In this document: positions 28,087-37,556 of the stretch, one piece after another
Position numbering within the stretch: the stretch's first letter is position 1
Layout of the letters: each line of letters begins with the position of its first letter
NCBI RefSeq assembly: GCF_024448955.1
Contig: NZ_JAMOIH010000001.1
Span: 360,066-424,065 of the forward strand
Reading direction: 5' to 3'
DNA from: Stutzerimonas stutzeri
GTDB lineage: Bacteria; Pseudomonadota; Gammaproteobacteria; Pseudomonadales; Pseudomonadaceae
Length of the DNA: 64,000 nt
The notes under the pieces: model-generated
Databases searched by the model: none
What the model saw: only the letters and a program-made list of their open reading frames with translations
What the model was told of the DNA's origin: nothing
Made by a program: the position numbers and the translations under genes

Positions 28087-28266
28087 ATGAGCCAAACAAC
28101 CAACGAAACGCCGCCGCTCAATACAGGCGATGAAGCCGTTCCGGGCACACCGGGTACTGGTGAAAATATCTGCCCTGTATGTAACGGCAGTGGACGCAAC
28201 GAGTCCGGAGAATGCCAGAACTGTGGCGGCACGGGTAAGGTGATCGAAGGTATCGGCGGGGCCTGA
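28087..28266 (+). CDS. Tiny DnaJ-type zinc-finger protein
   Basis: A 59-residue protein. The N-terminal 30 residues are Pro/Thr/Gly rich and probably disordered. The C-terminal half carries two CxxCxGxG motifs, CPVCNGSG and CQNCGGTG, 10 residues apart: half of a DnaJ cysteine-rich zinc-binding domain. The J domain and substrate domain are absent. A purine-rich AAAAAGG lies about 13 bases upstream of the ATG. It stands alone, with a MITE-like element inserted 5 bases after the stop. A zinc-binding or chaperone-accessory role is inferred from the motif only. Confidence 0.75.
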   Translation: MSQTTNETPPLNTGDEAVPGTPGTGENICPVCNGSGRNESGECQNCGGTGKVIEGIGGA

Positions 28267-28271
28267 TATTA

Positions 28272-28600
28272 GGGTCTGTTGCCGTTTCGTCGCGAGCCGC
28301 GTCGCTGCGCCAAATATCGCCAGGCCGGGCGGCGTTCCGCAAGGCGCGGGACGCAGGTACTGTTGTTCCCTTGCCAAGTCCCGCAACGCCGCATGGCGAC
28401 ATTTGCCGCGCACCCCTTCGGGCCGGGCCTGTTTTTGCGCAAGGCGGCGTTTCTCATCGTTTATTTGGAATGACCAAACTTCACTCCTCTGCGATCCCCA
28501 TGGATGGGTTGAATGCCGCAGGCCCGCCGGGAGCGGGCGCGGCCTTGCCTCGCGCAAAAACAAGCTCCGGCGCGGTCGCGAACGAAACGACAACAGACCC
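28272..28600. mobile_element. MITE-like element, about 329 bp, TA-flanked
   Basis: It begins GGGTCTGTTGCCGTTTCG and ends with its near inverse CGAAACGACAACAGACCC, giving terminal inverted repeats of about 25 bases with one mismatch and one extra base. Both ends abut TA (28270-28271 and 28601-28602), consistent with a TA target duplication. No transposase frame is inside. An internal hairpin pairs GCGGCGTT/AACGCCGC and CGGGAC/GTCCCG. The first 134 bases recur at 63867-64000 with about 12 differences and no gaps. It fills the 361-base gap between the zinc-finger gene and pncB. Confidence 0.75.
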
Positions 28601-28627
28601 TAGCCTTCCCAGCAATCAGGAGCAGCC

Positions 28628-29833
28628 ATGAGCGCCAGCATTTTCTCCGACCAAATCATTCAGAGCCTGCTGGATACCGACTATTACAAGCTGACAATGA
28701 TGCAGGCGGTGCTGCATCACTACCCCAACGCCGAGGTCGAATGGGCCTTCCGCAGCCGATCAAAGGAAGATCTGGCGCCGTACCTGAACGACATTCGTCA
28801 GCAGATCGAGGCGCTCGCTGAACTCAAAATCAGCCAGGACGAACTCGCCTTTCTCGATCGCATCCCCTACATGCAGCCGGATTTCATCCGTTTCCTCGGG
28901 TTGTTCCGCTTCGACCTGCGCTACGTGCGCGCCGAACTCGAAGCAGGCGAACTGGTGATCTACCTACGCGGGCCCTGGCTCCATGTGATTCTGTTCGAAG
29001 TGCCGCTGCTGGCGATCATCAGTGAGGTGCGCAATCGAGCCCGCTACCCGAACGTAACGCTCGAACAGGCTAGCGACAGACTCGACGAAAAACTCCAGTG
29101 GCTGCGCGACGAAGCCACTGATGAAGAGCTGGCGGGGTTCAATCTCGCCGACTTCGGCACCCGCCGACGCTTCTCTTTTGCCGTGCAGGCGTTGATCGTC
29201 GAACGCTTGAAGCACCGGTTTCCCGGAAACTTCGTCGGCACCAGCAATGTTCATCTCGCCCGTACGCTCGATCTGAGGCCCATGGGCACCATGGCGCATG
29301 AATGGATCATGGCGCACCAGCAGTTGGGGCCCAGACTCATAGACAGCCAGAGCGCCGCCCTGGATTGCTGGGCCCGTGAATACCGCGGCGCGCTGGGCAT
29401 CGCCATTACCGACTGCATCACCATGGATGCCTTCACGGCCGATTTCGATCTGTACCTGGCGAAACTCTTCGATGGCCTGCGCCACGACTCGGGCGATCCC
29501 ATCGAATGGGCGGAAAAGGCCATCGCCCACTATCGCCAGCTCGGTATCGACCCGATGACGCGGCAACTGGTGTTCTCCGATGGTCTCGACTTCCCCAAGG
29601 CGCTTGGCATCTACCGCGCGTTGGCGGGACGCAGCAACACCAGCTTCGGTATCGGCACGCAGTTGACCTGTGACATACCAGGCGTTCAGCCGACCAACAT
29701 GGTGATCAAGATGACCAGCTGCAACGGCCAACCGGTGGCCAAGATCTCCGACTCGCCAGGCAAAACCATGTGTCGCGACGAGGCTTTCGTCGCCTATCTC
29801 AAACATGTTTTCGGCGTGAACGACGACCGTTGA
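28628..29833 (+). CDS. pncB: Nicotinate phosphoribosyltransferase
   Basis: A 401-residue enzyme of the NAD salvage pathway, converting nicotinate and PRPP to nicotinate mononucleotide with ATP. It begins with the family stretch [31 protein letters not shown] and GTSNVHLAR carry phosphate-binding and the phosphorylated-His region. [20 protein letters not shown] and the C-terminal [10 protein letters not shown] are intact. AGGAGCAGCC precedes the ATG. The MITE-like element lies 26 bases upstream, so its native promoter may be displaced or replaced. Confidence 0.95.
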   Translation: MSASIFSDQIIQSLLDTDYYKLTMMQAVLHHYPNAEVEWAFRSRSKEDLAPYLNDIRQQIEALAELKISQDELAFLDRIPYMQPDFIRFLGLFRFDLRYVRAELEAGELVIYLRGPWLHVILFEVPLLAIISEVRNRARYPNVTLEQASDRLDEKLQWLRDEATDEELAGFNLADFGTRRRFSFAVQALIVERLKHRFPGNFVGTSNVHLARTLDLRPMGTMAHEWIMAHQQLGPRLIDSQSAALDCWAREYRGALGIAITDCITMDAFTADFDLYLAKLFDGLRHDSGDPIEWAEKAIAHYRQLGIDPMTRQLVFSDGLDFPKALGIYRALAGRSNTSFGIGTQLTCDIPGVQPTNMVIKMTSCNGQPVAKISDSPGKTMCRDEAFVAYLKHVFGVNDDR

Positions 29834-29845
29834 ATTCCGGTACAG

Positions 29846-29869
29846 CGCGCCCGGCCAAGGCCGGGCGCG
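29846..29869. terminator. pncB: GC-rich hairpin after pncB
   Basis: Perfect 11-base arms (29846-29856 and 29859-29869, core GCCCGGCC/GGCCGGGC) directly after the pncB stop. No T run follows, so termination is likely but not certain. Confidence 0.5.
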
Positions 29870-29978
29870 GAGGTCTCACCATTACACTGGGGCGCAGCTT
29901 GGCCGGTAGCGTTCTATCTATGAACGGCTTGGTACTGCCGCTCAAAGCAAATCCCCCCCCGTTGCCCCTCTGCCAGCT

Positions 29979-30905
29979 TCAACGACCGCTGATTTGCCCC
30001 TGCAAATTGGCAATCTGCGATTGCAGGGTGCTGATATTGCGTGTCATCTGCGCGCGGAAGGCGTCGAATTCGGACGTATTGACGCCAGGCGTGGCAGCGG
30101 GCCGGTTATCCAGCTCACTGCGCAGAATCAACATATCCTGCTCCAGCCGACTGACCGCCTGGCTGCCGTCGCCTCGCTGTTTTAGCGCGGCGATGTCCTT
30201 GCTCAAGCCGTCAAGCCGGGCAGACAAGTTACTCAGCCCATCGATCTGCGCCGACAGCTTGTTAAGCTCAGCCACCGAGCCCTGCAGACTCGCTAGCGAA
30301 GACTTGAGCCCCGCCTGTTCACCGGCCACGCCTTTGACGGTCTCGGTGAGCGTTGCGGTAGCGGACTGATGATCCCGCAGGTCGGTGGCGACGCGCCCGA
30401 CACGTATCCCCTGCTCATCCAGGCGTTGGTCTTGATTGCCCTGTTTGCCGGTCAGACTCTGCAGTTGGGTCGTGATCGCGCGTTGCTGCTCAGCCAGATC
30501 CAGCGTTTGCTTTTCCAGTTGCTTGATACGCAACTTCAACGCTTCGCCTTCGGTCGTCACGTTGGACTCGGTGGCAACCATCTTTCCGGAAATATCCTGC
30601 AGCCGGCCGGCGGCGTCCTCGCTGATGCGCGCAAAGCTTTCCTGCGTGGCAACCAGTTGCACCTCCAGCCGGGAAATCTGCTGCATGCTCCACCAGCCCA
30701 GTGCCGCCAACAGGGCGAAAAGCGCCACGATCATGATCCACAGCGGCGCCGTGCTGGCAGCACGGCGCTTATGCCGCACATCGTCGGTACGGCCACTCGC
30801 AGGCCGGATGACCGGATCGAGTTCAGGCGCAGGATAGGGGTCGCGGTCACGGCCGGCGGTGAGGCTGGGTACGTGGTCCAATTCGTCGTGAGCATCGTTG
30901 CGCAT
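29979..30905 (-). CDS. Single-pass membrane protein with long coiled coil
   Basis: A 308-residue protein. An acidic/polar cytoplasmic tail (residues 1-50) is followed by one membrane helix (LWIMIVALFALLAALGWWSM, about 53-72). A periplasmic region of heptad-like coiled coil runs almost to the end (QISRLEVQLVATQESF; LKLRIKQLEKQTLDLAEQQ; FRAQMTRNISTLQSQIANLQ). Similar proteins are conserved in pseudomonads, sometimes labelled ATPase without any P-loop; none is seen here. Function is unknown; a structural or envelope-spanning scaffold is possible. Convergent with pncB. Confidence 0.7.
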   Translation of the reverse strand: MRNDAHDELDHVPSLTAGRDRDPYPAPELDPVIRPASGRTDDVRHKRRAASTAPLWIMIVALFALLAALGWWSMQQISRLEVQLVATQESFARISEDAAGRLQDISGKMVATESNVTTEGEALKLRIKQLEKQTLDLAEQQRAITTQLQSLTGKQGNQDQRLDEQGIRVGRVATDLRDHQSATATLTETVKGVAGEQAGLKSSLASLQGSVAELNKLSAQIDGLSNLSARLDGLSKDIAALKQRGDGSQAVSRLEQDMLILRSELDNRPAATPGVNTSEFDAFRAQMTRNISTLQSQIANLQGQISGR

Positions 30906-31280
30906 GGGATACCTTTGGTAGCGCGAAGCGAGAAACAGCGCGCAGTATAACGATTCAGTGAAGCCACTTCAGCGGTGTGAATGTGGCAATCAGTGCACCT
31001 CGATCACGCGTTTGGCGCGGCCGCGGCTCAAGATCGTGCAGTCCAGCCGCAACAATGCGGTGCGATAACGGAACTGCTTAGTTGCTCCTGAAACAAGGCG
31101 AAACCGCCAAACCCAGACGCGACGGGACTGACAAGGAAATTCCACCGATGAAAGCGCCGCTAAAGCTGAACTTGGTACGCCCATTGCTTCGTCAGTCTTG
31201 CCATCGGATAGCGCTTTCCGACATGGATGTCGGGCCCTGAAATTCGAGTTCGGCGGGCAGCATCAGAAGGACGAATCGCC
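30906..31280. other. 375-base gap, little recognisable
   Basis: Upstream region of two divergent genes. A short minus-strand frame ends at 30990 with LRLDCTILSRGRAKRVIEVH, faintly like the end of a hotdog-fold thioesterase. It has no ribosome site or upstream homology and may be a gene relic. No terminator or repeat is evident. Confidence 0.35.
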
Positions 31281-31562
31281 ATGGAGTTCAACAAGGCTTT
31301 CCTGGATTGCATGCAGCACCTGCGCCGTCGCCTGCGCGACGAGCAGCAGCTGGATATCCGCCTGAGCCAGCCCGATGCCATTCAAGCTATGTTGACGGCC
31401 TGCCTCCGCTCGACAGATGAAATGACGCGCGAGCTCGGCAGACAATTGGCCACCTTCACTGACACACATACGCCCGTTACAGCTAAACCGGTCTCAATCG
31501 GCGATGGCGGCAAGCGTGAGCCTTCGGTACGCATCTATCGCGGGCAGCGGGTTCTCGGCTGA
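31281..31562 (+). CDS. Conserved hypothetical small protein
   Basis: A 93-residue mostly helical hydrophilic protein (MEFNKAFLDCMQHLRRRLRD; MLTACLRSTDEMTRELGRQL) with a basic C-terminal tail ending in RIYRGQRVLG. No signal peptide, membrane segment or known motif. The ATG at 31281 has AAGGAC upstream. Its stop lies 4 bases from that of the convergent argP gene. Function is unknown. Confidence 0.6.
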   Translation: MEFNKAFLDCMQHLRRRLRDEQQLDIRLSQPDAIQAMLTACLRSTDEMTRELGRQLATFTDTHTPVTAKPVSIGDGGKREPSVRIYRGQRVLG

Positions 31563-31566
31563 GCAC

Positions 31567-32454
31567 TCAGTCCACCAGCCATTGCCTCGCCGAGTGCGTC
31601 AGCTGCCGGGTAAGTTCAGCAAGCAACTCACCGCCGTTGCGCCAGTGATGCCAGTAAAGCGGAACGTCGATCGGCTTACCACGAAACACATCCACCAGAG
31701 CGCCGCTGGCAAGCTCGGCACGTACCTGGAGTTCAGGCACCAGGCCCCAGCCCAAGTCACTTTCCAACAAGCGAACGAATCCCTCCGATGACGGGCAAAG
31801 GTGGTGGCTGAAGGCGCCGCTCAAACCCAGCGAGGCCAGATAGCGATGCTGCAACTGATCATCCGGCCCGAAGACAATGGCCGGGGCCCGCAACAAGGCT
31901 TCCGCCGGTGCGTTGCCAGGGAGGTGACGCGCAATGAATGCTGGGCTGGCAAGGGCGCGATAGCGCATGGCACCGAGAAACTGACTGCGAGCTCCGGCCA
32001 AGGGGCGCTCCACAGCGCAAACACAGGCAGCCACTTCCCCGGCTCGCATACGCTTGAGACCTACCGCCTGATCTTCCAACACATGATCGAGCACAACCCC
32101 GTGCTCGGTGCAGAACGGGGCCACCGCTTCCGCCCACCAAGTCGCGAGGCTATCGGAATTCAAGGCGATGCGCAGCCGCTCGGGCAGGCGATTTTCGTCC
32201 AGCTCCGGTACCTGACCCTGTAAATCTCGCTCCAACAAACGCACCTGTTGCACATGGTTGAGCAGGCGTCGGCCCACCTCGGTCGGCTGCGGCGGCGTGG
32301 CGCGCAGCAGTACCGGCTGGCCCAGCCGAGCCTCCAGCAATTTGATGCGCTGGGAAATCGCCGATTGAGACAGCCCCAGTGCCTGCGCGGCCCGATCGAA
32401 ACCGGCCTGCTCGACCACCGCAGCCAGAGCCGCCAACAGTTTGTAGTCGAACAT
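31567..32454 (-). CDS. argP: LysR-family regulator ArgP (IciA)
   Basis: A 295-residue regulator. The N-terminus LLAALAAVVEQAGFDRAAQALGLSQSAISQRIK is the characteristic ArgP helix-turn-helix (the E. coli protein is near-identical in SQSAISQRIK). In E. coli ArgP activates argO in response to arginine and lysine. Here it is divergent from an argO-like exporter with a 97-base gap, the classical arrangement. Confidence 0.9.
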   Translation of the reverse strand: MFDYKLLAALAAVVEQAGFDRAAQALGLSQSAISQRIKLLEARLGQPVLLRATPPQPTEVGRRLLNHVQQVRLLERDLQGQVPELDENRLPERLRIALNSDSLATWWAEAVAPFCTEHGVVLDHVLEDQAVGLKRMRAGEVAACVCAVERPLAGARSQFLGAMRYRALASPAFIARHLPGNAPAEALLRAPAIVFGPDDQLQHRYLASLGLSGAFSHHLCPSSEGFVRLLESDLGWGLVPELQVRAELASGALVDVFRGKPIDVPLYWHHWRNGGELLAELTRQLTHSARQWLVD

Positions 32455-32551
32455 CAGATTTCCTTATATGGCATCAGCATATTTCGTTTTCCTTATACGT
32501 AAGAGCCACCGAGACTGCGAGCCGTCTTTCAATGGAAACAGGCAGCAAGAC

Positions 32552-33154
32552 ATGTGGCAGAGCTATTTCAACGGGTTATTGGTCACGGCGGGCTTGATCA
32601 TCGCCATCGGCGCGCAAAACGCGTTCGTCCTGGCCCAAAGTCTGCGACGCGAACACCATCTACCGGTCGCCGCGCTGTGCATTCTCTGCGACATCCTGCT
32701 GGTCAGCGTCGGGGTCTTCGGCCTCGCTGCGGTGCTTGCGGAGAACCCGCTGCTGCTACAAATCACCCGTTGGGGTGGCGTAACGTTCTTACTGTTTTAT
32801 GGCGTCATCGCCCTGCGCCGTGCGGCACGACCGCAAGCCTTGCTTGAAGATACCCAGCGCGCCCCGCGCTCCCTGCGCAGCGTGCTGCTGGCCGCGTTGG
32901 CAGTCACCTTGCTCAACCCGCACGTCTACCTCGATACGGTATTACTGATTGGCTCCCTCGGCGCCCAGCAACCCGAGCCCGGCGCCTATACGCTTGGGGC
33001 TGCGAGCGCATCGACCCTGTGGTTCCTGATTCTCGCGCTCGGCGGAGCCTGGCTGGCACCCTGGCTGGCGCGGCCGCTGACCTGGCGCCTGATCGATCTG
33101 GGTGTGGCAGCAATGATGTTCGCCATCGCAGCACAACTGGTTGTCCTCGCCTGA
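32552..33154 (+). CDS. argO: Arginine/lysine exporter (LysE family, ArgO)
   Basis: A 200-residue inner-membrane protein with six predicted helices. The LysE/ArgO signature GLIIAIGAQNAFVLAQSLRR lies in the first helix, and AALAVTLLNPHVYLDTVLLIG in the middle carries the conserved NPH-x-x-LD motif. ATG 32552 matches family N-termini; longer in-frame starts at 32468 do not. Divergent from argP, so likely induced by basic amino acids. Confidence 0.92.
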   Translation: MWQSYFNGLLVTAGLIIAIGAQNAFVLAQSLRREHHLPVAALCILCDILLVSVGVFGLAAVLAENPLLLQITRWGGVTFLLFYGVIALRRAARPQALLEDTQRAPRSLRSVLLAALAVTLLNPHVYLDTVLLIGSLGAQQPEPGAYTLGAASASTLWFLILALGGAWLAPWLARPLTWRLIDLGVAAMMFAIAAQLVVLA

Positions 33155-33516
33155 GGAACACCGGCCCCGATCGAGTGTCCACGCAGAGGGCTTTTCAGCA
33201 CCACCATTCCCAGTGCTGACCTTCCACTGGGTCGCTCTGGCTTCGGTTTTCCACACAGTTGGCGCGTGGTTTTGCCACAGGGTGGGTGCTATGATCCCTG
33301 GTTCGCGGGCATGGAGCGGAATGTTTCAGCCCGCCATCACGGCCGCCCGTGAACGGCCAAAGAATGCGCACGCATGTAGCGAGCGAAGGGCAAGACAGGC
33401 GTAAACGGACGAGCATCAGTGCAGTAGTTTCCCCGTTCCGCGAGGCGCTGATCATCAGCGCAGACTGCCTCCTTCCGAGCCGCATCTATTCTCGACACCT
33501 GAGCAGGAGATACACC
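33155..33516. other. 362-base region upstream of sodB
   Basis: It holds a hairpin after argO (CCCAGT/ACTGGG around 33210) and a perfect 17-base palindrome GCGCTGATCATCAGCGC at 33445-33461, 55 bases before sodB. The sodB ribosome site is AGCAGGAGA. No gene is supported. The palindrome may be an operator or leader hairpin. Confidence 0.45.
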
Positions 33517-34098
33517 ATGGCTTTCGAATTGCCGCCGCTTCCGTTTGAAAAGAATGCCCTCGAGCCGCACATTTCCGCCGAGACTTTCGAATACCACCAC
33601 GGCAAGCATCACCAGGCCTACGTCACCAACCTGAACAACCTGATCCCGGGCACCGAGTTCGAAGGCAAGGATCTGGAAACCATCATCAAGACCTCCTCCG
33701 GCGGCATCTTCAACAATGCCGCTCAGGTCTGGAACCACACCTTCTTCTGGAACTGCATGGCACCGAACGCCGGTGGCCAGCCGACCGGCGCCCTGGCTGA
33801 TGCCATCAACGCCGCTTTCGGCGACTTCGACAAGTTCAAGGAAGAGTTCACCAAGACCGCCATCGGCACCTTCGGCTCCGGCTGGGCCTGGCTGGTGAAG
33901 AAGTCCGACGGCAGCGTCGGCCTGGCGAGCACCATCGGTGCCGGCAACCCGATGACCGCTGGTGACAAGCCGCTGCTGACCTGCGACGTCTGGGAACACG
34001 CCTACTACATCGACTACCGCAATGCTCGTCCGAAATTCGTCGAAGCATTCTGGAACGTGGTGAACTGGGACTTCGTCGCGAAGAACTTCGCTGGCTGA
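33517..34098 (+). CDS. sodB: Iron superoxide dismutase
   Basis: A 193-residue Fe-type SOD dismutating superoxide in the cytoplasm. Metal ligands are visible in [13 protein letters not shown] (His27), [11 protein letters not shown] (second His) and [11 protein letters not shown] (Asp and third His). GGWAW-like FGSGWAWLV and the start AFELPPLPF match the iron rather than manganese class. AGGAGA lies upstream of the ATG. Monocistronic, closed by a good terminator. Confidence 0.96.
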   Translation: MAFELPPLPFEKNALEPHISAETFEYHHGKHHQAYVTNLNNLIPGTEFEGKDLETIIKTSSGGIFNNAAQVWNHTFFWNCMAPNAGGQPTGALADAINAAFGDFDKFKEEFTKTAIGTFGSGWAWLVKKSDGSVGLASTIGAGNPMTAGDKPLLTCDVWEHAYYIDYRNARPKFVEAFWNVVNWDFVAKNFAG

Positions 34099-34155
34099 GA
34101 CACCCTGCTAGCAACACGGGACGGCTCACCCGCCCCGTGACGCTCGCAACCGAAG

Positions 34156-34190
34156 TGCCCGCATCCCGGTGATGCGGGCATTTTCGTTTC
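34156..34190 (+). terminator. sodB: Terminator of sodB
   Basis: TGCCCGCATC (34156-34165) pairs with GATGCGGGCA (34171-34180) around a 5-base loop, followed by TTTTCGTTTC. Confidence 0.88.
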
Positions 34191-34276
34191 AGGCACCCGC
34201 GCAGCTGCCGAGCCCAGGCAAGTGCCTAGACGGTATCGACTATGCTTGTCAGCCCGTCTCTCTCGGAGCTTATCCA

Positions 34277-34960
34277 ATGTCCAACACAGTGTTGATCATC
34301 GGCGCATCACGCGGTCTCGGCCTGGGTCTGGCCAAACAGTTCGCCAGCGAAGGATGGCAAGTGATCGCGACCATTCGTGATCCCGAGCGCGCGAATGAGC
34401 TGGAGGCCGTCGCGAATATTCGTATCGAAGTGCTGGATATAGATGATGTCGCCGGCCTCGACAGGCTCATCCAGCGGCTGTCGGGCATTACGCTGGATGT
34501 CCTCTACATCAACGCCGGTATTTCCGGCTCTCGTACGCTCTCGGCCGATACAGCGACACATGAGCAAGTCGGTCAGCTGTTCACGACCAACGCAATCGCG
34601 CCGGTACGACTGGCAAAGCGCATGCTGCCGCTGGTCGATCCGAGCAACGGCGTCATTACCTTCATGAGCTCGATCATGGGCAGCGTCGAGACCGGGCCCG
34701 GTATGGGCATGCCGCTTTATGGCGCGAGCAAGGCGGCACTCAACCATCTGACCCGGACTTTCGTGGCCGAACTCGGAGAACAGACGGGCCTTACGGTGCT
34801 GTCGATGCATCCCGGGTGGGTCAAGACAGATATGGGCGGAGCGGAGGCACCGTTGGATGTCGAAACCAGTTGCCGCGGCATGGTCGAGCAGGTCAAGCGC
34901 GCTGCCGGCCAGGGCGGTCATCGCTTCATCGATTATCAGGGCGAGACATTGCCCTGGTGA
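34277..34960 (+). CDS. SDR-family oxidoreductase (C-factor-like)
   Basis: A 227-residue short-chain dehydrogenase. The N-terminus VLIIGASRGLGLGLAKQFA holds the GxxxGxG motif, followed by DVLYINAGISG in place of the NNAG block. ITFMSSIMGSV and YGASKAAL provide Ser, Tyr and Lys. Length and sequence resemble the C-factor/CsgA-type subgroup. Substrate unknown. It stands alone between sodB and dcd. Confidence 0.83.
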   Translation: MSNTVLIIGASRGLGLGLAKQFASEGWQVIATIRDPERANELEAVANIRIEVLDIDDVAGLDRLIQRLSGITLDVLYINAGISGSRTLSADTATHEQVGQLFTTNAIAPVRLAKRMLPLVDPSNGVITFMSSIMGSVETGPGMGMPLYGASKAALNHLTRTFVAELGEQTGLTVLSMHPGWVKTDMGGAEAPLDVETSCRGMVEQVKRAAGQGGHRFIDYQGETLPW

Positions 34961-35062
34961 AGCAATGAACCGTACCGTTCAGGCGCCGGAAACGACGATG
35001 CGAGTGGCAACGTGAGTCATCACTCGCATCGAGGCTCTACCAGCAATCCAGGATTTTGAAGC

Positions 35063-35629
35063 TTACGCCTTTGGCAGCGTTACTCCGCGCTGGCCCTGAT
35101 ACTTACCGCCGCGATCACGGTAAGACGTCTCGCACTCTTCATCCGATTCAAGGAAGAGCATCTGCGCGACACCCTCGTTGGCGTAGATCTTCGCCGGCAG
35201 CGTAGTGGTGTTGGAGAATTCCAGCGTCACGTGCCCTTCCCACTCCGGCTCAAGCGGCGTCACGTTGACAATGATGCCGCAGCGGGCATAGGTGCTCTTG
35301 CCTAGGCAAATAGTCAGCACGTTACGTGGAATGCGGAAGTACTCGACGGTACGGGCCAAGGCAAAGGAATTCGGCGGAATGATGCAGACGTCGCTCTGGA
35401 TATCGACGAAGCTCTTCTCGTCGAAATTCTTCGGATCGACGGTTGCTGAGTTGATGTTGGTGAAAACCTTGAATTCATCGGCGCAGCGCACGTCGTAGCC
35501 GTAACTGGACACGCCGTAAGAAATCAGTCTTTCGTTGCCCTCGGTGCGCACCTGGCGCTCGACGTAGGGCTCGATCATGCCGTGCTCCTGGGCCATCCGG
35601 CGAATCCACTTGTCCGATTTGATGCTCAT
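35063..35629 (-). CDS. dcd: dCTP deaminase
   Basis: A 188-residue trimeric enzyme converting dCTP to dUTP for thymidylate synthesis. It starts [14 protein letters not shown] and contains the family stretches [34 protein letters not shown] and the catalytic region [25 protein letters not shown] 35629 is chosen over an upstream in-frame start at 35689 because it gives the standard length. Next to csp, apbC and metG as in other pseudomonads. Confidence 0.96.
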   Translation of the reverse strand: MSIKSDKWIRRMAQEHGMIEPYVERQVRTEGNERLISYGVSSYGYDVRCADEFKVFTNINSATVDPKNFDEKSFVDIQSDVCIIPPNSFALARTVEYFRIPRNVLTICLGKSTYARCGIIVNVTPLEPEWEGHVTLEFSNTTTLPAKIYANEGVAQMLFLESDEECETSYRDRGGKYQGQRGVTLPKA

Positions 35630-35945
35630 GGCTGGCGTCCTGATATGGCTGGTGGGCGTTAGATAAGGTGCGCATCTTACCGAGGCCATGAAGCCGGTTC
35701 AAAGGCCGTGACCCAAGACCTTGCGTCGCATCTCTGACGCTTTGGCCGGAAACTGAAAATAATGCTCGCATTGCGACAGAAATGGAGTATCTTTCCTTGG
35801 CTGCTGCTGCATGTGTCACCGTGAATCGCTACATGTTTAGATTTCGATCCGATCATTGCTACGACTCCTAACTCCTTGCACACAGTCACCGTTCGGGGTA
35901 TTTGCCCGTTCAAATCATCTCTACATTGTTCAAGGAGACATTCAA
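35630..35945. other. 316-base divergent promoter region of dcd and csp
   Basis: No gene is supported. A long untranslated leader before the cold-shock gene would be usual for cspA homologues. The csp ribosome site AAGGAGA lies at its right end. Confidence 0.5.
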
Positions 35946-36155
35946 ATGTCCAATCGCCAAACCGGTACCGTTAAGTGGTTCAACGATGAAAAAGGCTTCG
36001 GCTTCATCACTCCGCAATCCGGTGACGACCTCTTCGTACACTTCCGCGCCATCCAGGGCGACGGTTTCAAGAGCCTGAAAGAAGGCCAGCAAGTTTCCTT
36101 CGTCGCTACTCGCGGCCAGAAGGGCATGCAAGCTGAGGAAGTTCAGGTTATCTAA
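35946..36155 (+). CDS. Cold-shock protein (CspA family)
   Basis: A 69-residue single OB-fold protein binding single-stranded nucleic acid. RNP1 (KGFGFI) and RNP2 (LFVHF) are intact, in the standard frame [24 protein letters not shown] precedes the ATG by 7 bases. Its role as RNA chaperone is known for the family; whether this copy is cold-induced cannot be told from sequence. A terminator follows after 17 bases. Confidence 0.95.
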   Translation: MSNRQTGTVKWFNDEKGFGFITPQSGDDLFVHFRAIQGDGFKSLKEGQQVSFVATRGQKGMQAEEVQVI

Positions 36156-36172
36156 CCTGAAGCTTCTTTAAG

Positions 36173-36201
36173 AAAAGCCCCGCTTCGGCGGGGCTTTTTT
36201 G
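36173..36201 (+). terminator. Terminator of the cold-shock gene
   Basis: AAAAGCCCCGC-TTCG-GCGGGGCTTTTTT, a perfect stem with a stable TTCG loop and T6. It could also serve transcripts from the opposite strand. Confidence 0.93.
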
Positions 36202-36267
36202 TGCCTGAGATTTGCCAGTCAGCACAGCTCGGCAGAGGCGACGCCAAGCGCCGCCTTACCCTCTCGG

Positions 36268-37362
36268 TCAGTCGTCGGTCACCATGATGTTCGGCATGGA
36301 CTGGGCGATGATCTGCCCACTCTGCGAGATTCGCGCACCGACTGTTCGCGCCACTTGTTGATAAATCATGGCGATCTGGCTTTCCGGATCAGCAATGGCC
36401 GTCGGCTTGCCAGCGTCAGCCTGGCTGCGGATAGCCATGGACAGCGGCAGCGAAGCCAGCAGGTCGACGTTGTATTCACCCGCCAGCTTCTCGCCGCCCC
36501 CTTCACCGAACAAATGCTCGGCGTGGCCGCAATTTGAGCAGATGTGAATGGCCATGTTCTCCACCACACCCAGCACCGGGATGTTCACCTTGCGGAACAT
36601 CTCAACGCCTTTCTTGGCGTCCAGTAGCGCCAGATCCTGCGGCGTGGTGACGATCACCGAACCGGTCACCGGGACCTTCTGCGCTAAGGTCAGCTGGATG
36701 TCACCGGTACCCGGCGGCATGTCCACCACCAGATAGTCGAGATCGTTCCAGGCGGTCTGAGTGATCAATTGCAACAAGGCCCCGGAAACCATCGGGCCGC
36801 GCCAGACCATCGGCGTCTTGTCGTCAGCCAGAAACGCCATGGACATCAGCTGTACGCCATGCGCCTCCAGCGGCACGAACCACTTCTGATCACGAATCTG
36901 CGGCTTGGTCCCCTCGGGAATGCCAAACATGATGCCCTGGCTCGGCCCGTAGATATCGGCGTCCAGCACACCAACACGCGCGCCTTCGCGGGCCAGCGCC
37001 AGCGCCAGATTGGCCGCAGTGGTGGACTTGCCGACACCGCCCTTGCCGGAAGCCACCGCGATGATGTTCTTCACATTGGACAGGGCCGGCACCTGGTCCT
37101 GCGCCTTGTGCGGCTTGATTACGCAGTCGACCTGGACGTCAGCACGCGTCACGCCTTCGAGCTGCTCGATAGCCATCGCGAGCATTTGCGCCCAACCGCT
37201 GCGAAACAGCCCGGCGGCGTAGCCCAGCTCGATCTGTACGCTGACGCGGTCGCCCTGAATCTCGATGGAACGTACACAACCGGCGCTCACTGGGTCCTGG
37301 TTCAAGTTCGGGTCGGTGTACTGGCGCAGTACGGCTTCGACAGCTTCGCGTGTGACGGTCAT
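36268..37362 (-). CDS. apbC: Fe-S cluster carrier P-loop ATPase ApbC/Mrp
   Basis: A 364-residue protein. A DUF59/MIP18-like domain (residues 1-85) precedes a deviant Walker A, ASGKGGVGKSTTAANLALA, and the ApbC signature VLDADIYGPSQ. The CxxC motif in HICSNCGHAEH binds the cluster at the dimer interface. ATG 37362 is preferred (GGGAG 6 bases upstream). It lies divergent from metG, an arrangement common in pseudomonads and enterics. Confidence 0.95.
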   Translation of the reverse strand: MTVTREAVEAVLRQYTDPNLNQDPVSAGCVRSIEIQGDRVSVQIELGYAAGLFRSGWAQMLAMAIEQLEGVTRADVQVDCVIKPHKAQDQVPALSNVKNIIAVASGKGGVGKSTTAANLALALAREGARVGVLDADIYGPSQGIMFGIPEGTKPQIRDQKWFVPLEAHGVQLMSMAFLADDKTPMVWRGPMVSGALLQLITQTAWNDLDYLVVDMPPGTGDIQLTLAQKVPVTGSVIVTTPQDLALLDAKKGVEMFRKVNIPVLGVVENMAIHICSNCGHAEHLFGEGGGEKLAGEYNVDLLASLPLSMAIRSQADAGKPTAIADPESQIAMIYQQVARTVGARISQSGQIIAQSMPNIMVTDD

Positions 37363-37556
37363 GACTACTCCCAAGAAAACCTAGTAAAACAGACGGGCAT
37401 CTTACCCCGTGGTGCCGTATGGACTCATCAACCGCGTCAACATGGCGCGGCACTTGGCATCTGACCGACATCAGCCGCGCCAGTGCGGGTGAAAAAAAAA
37501 CGTCGCACCTTTATAGTGACCAGCTCACTTCGCAACCCCGACTGCAGATTTCCCCC

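Noticed and set aside
30990..31184. Small minus-strand frame ending in LRLDCTILSRGRAKRVIEVH
   Set aside because: Weak hotdog-like flavour only, no ribosome site and no upstream domain; noted as a possible relic in the gap entry.
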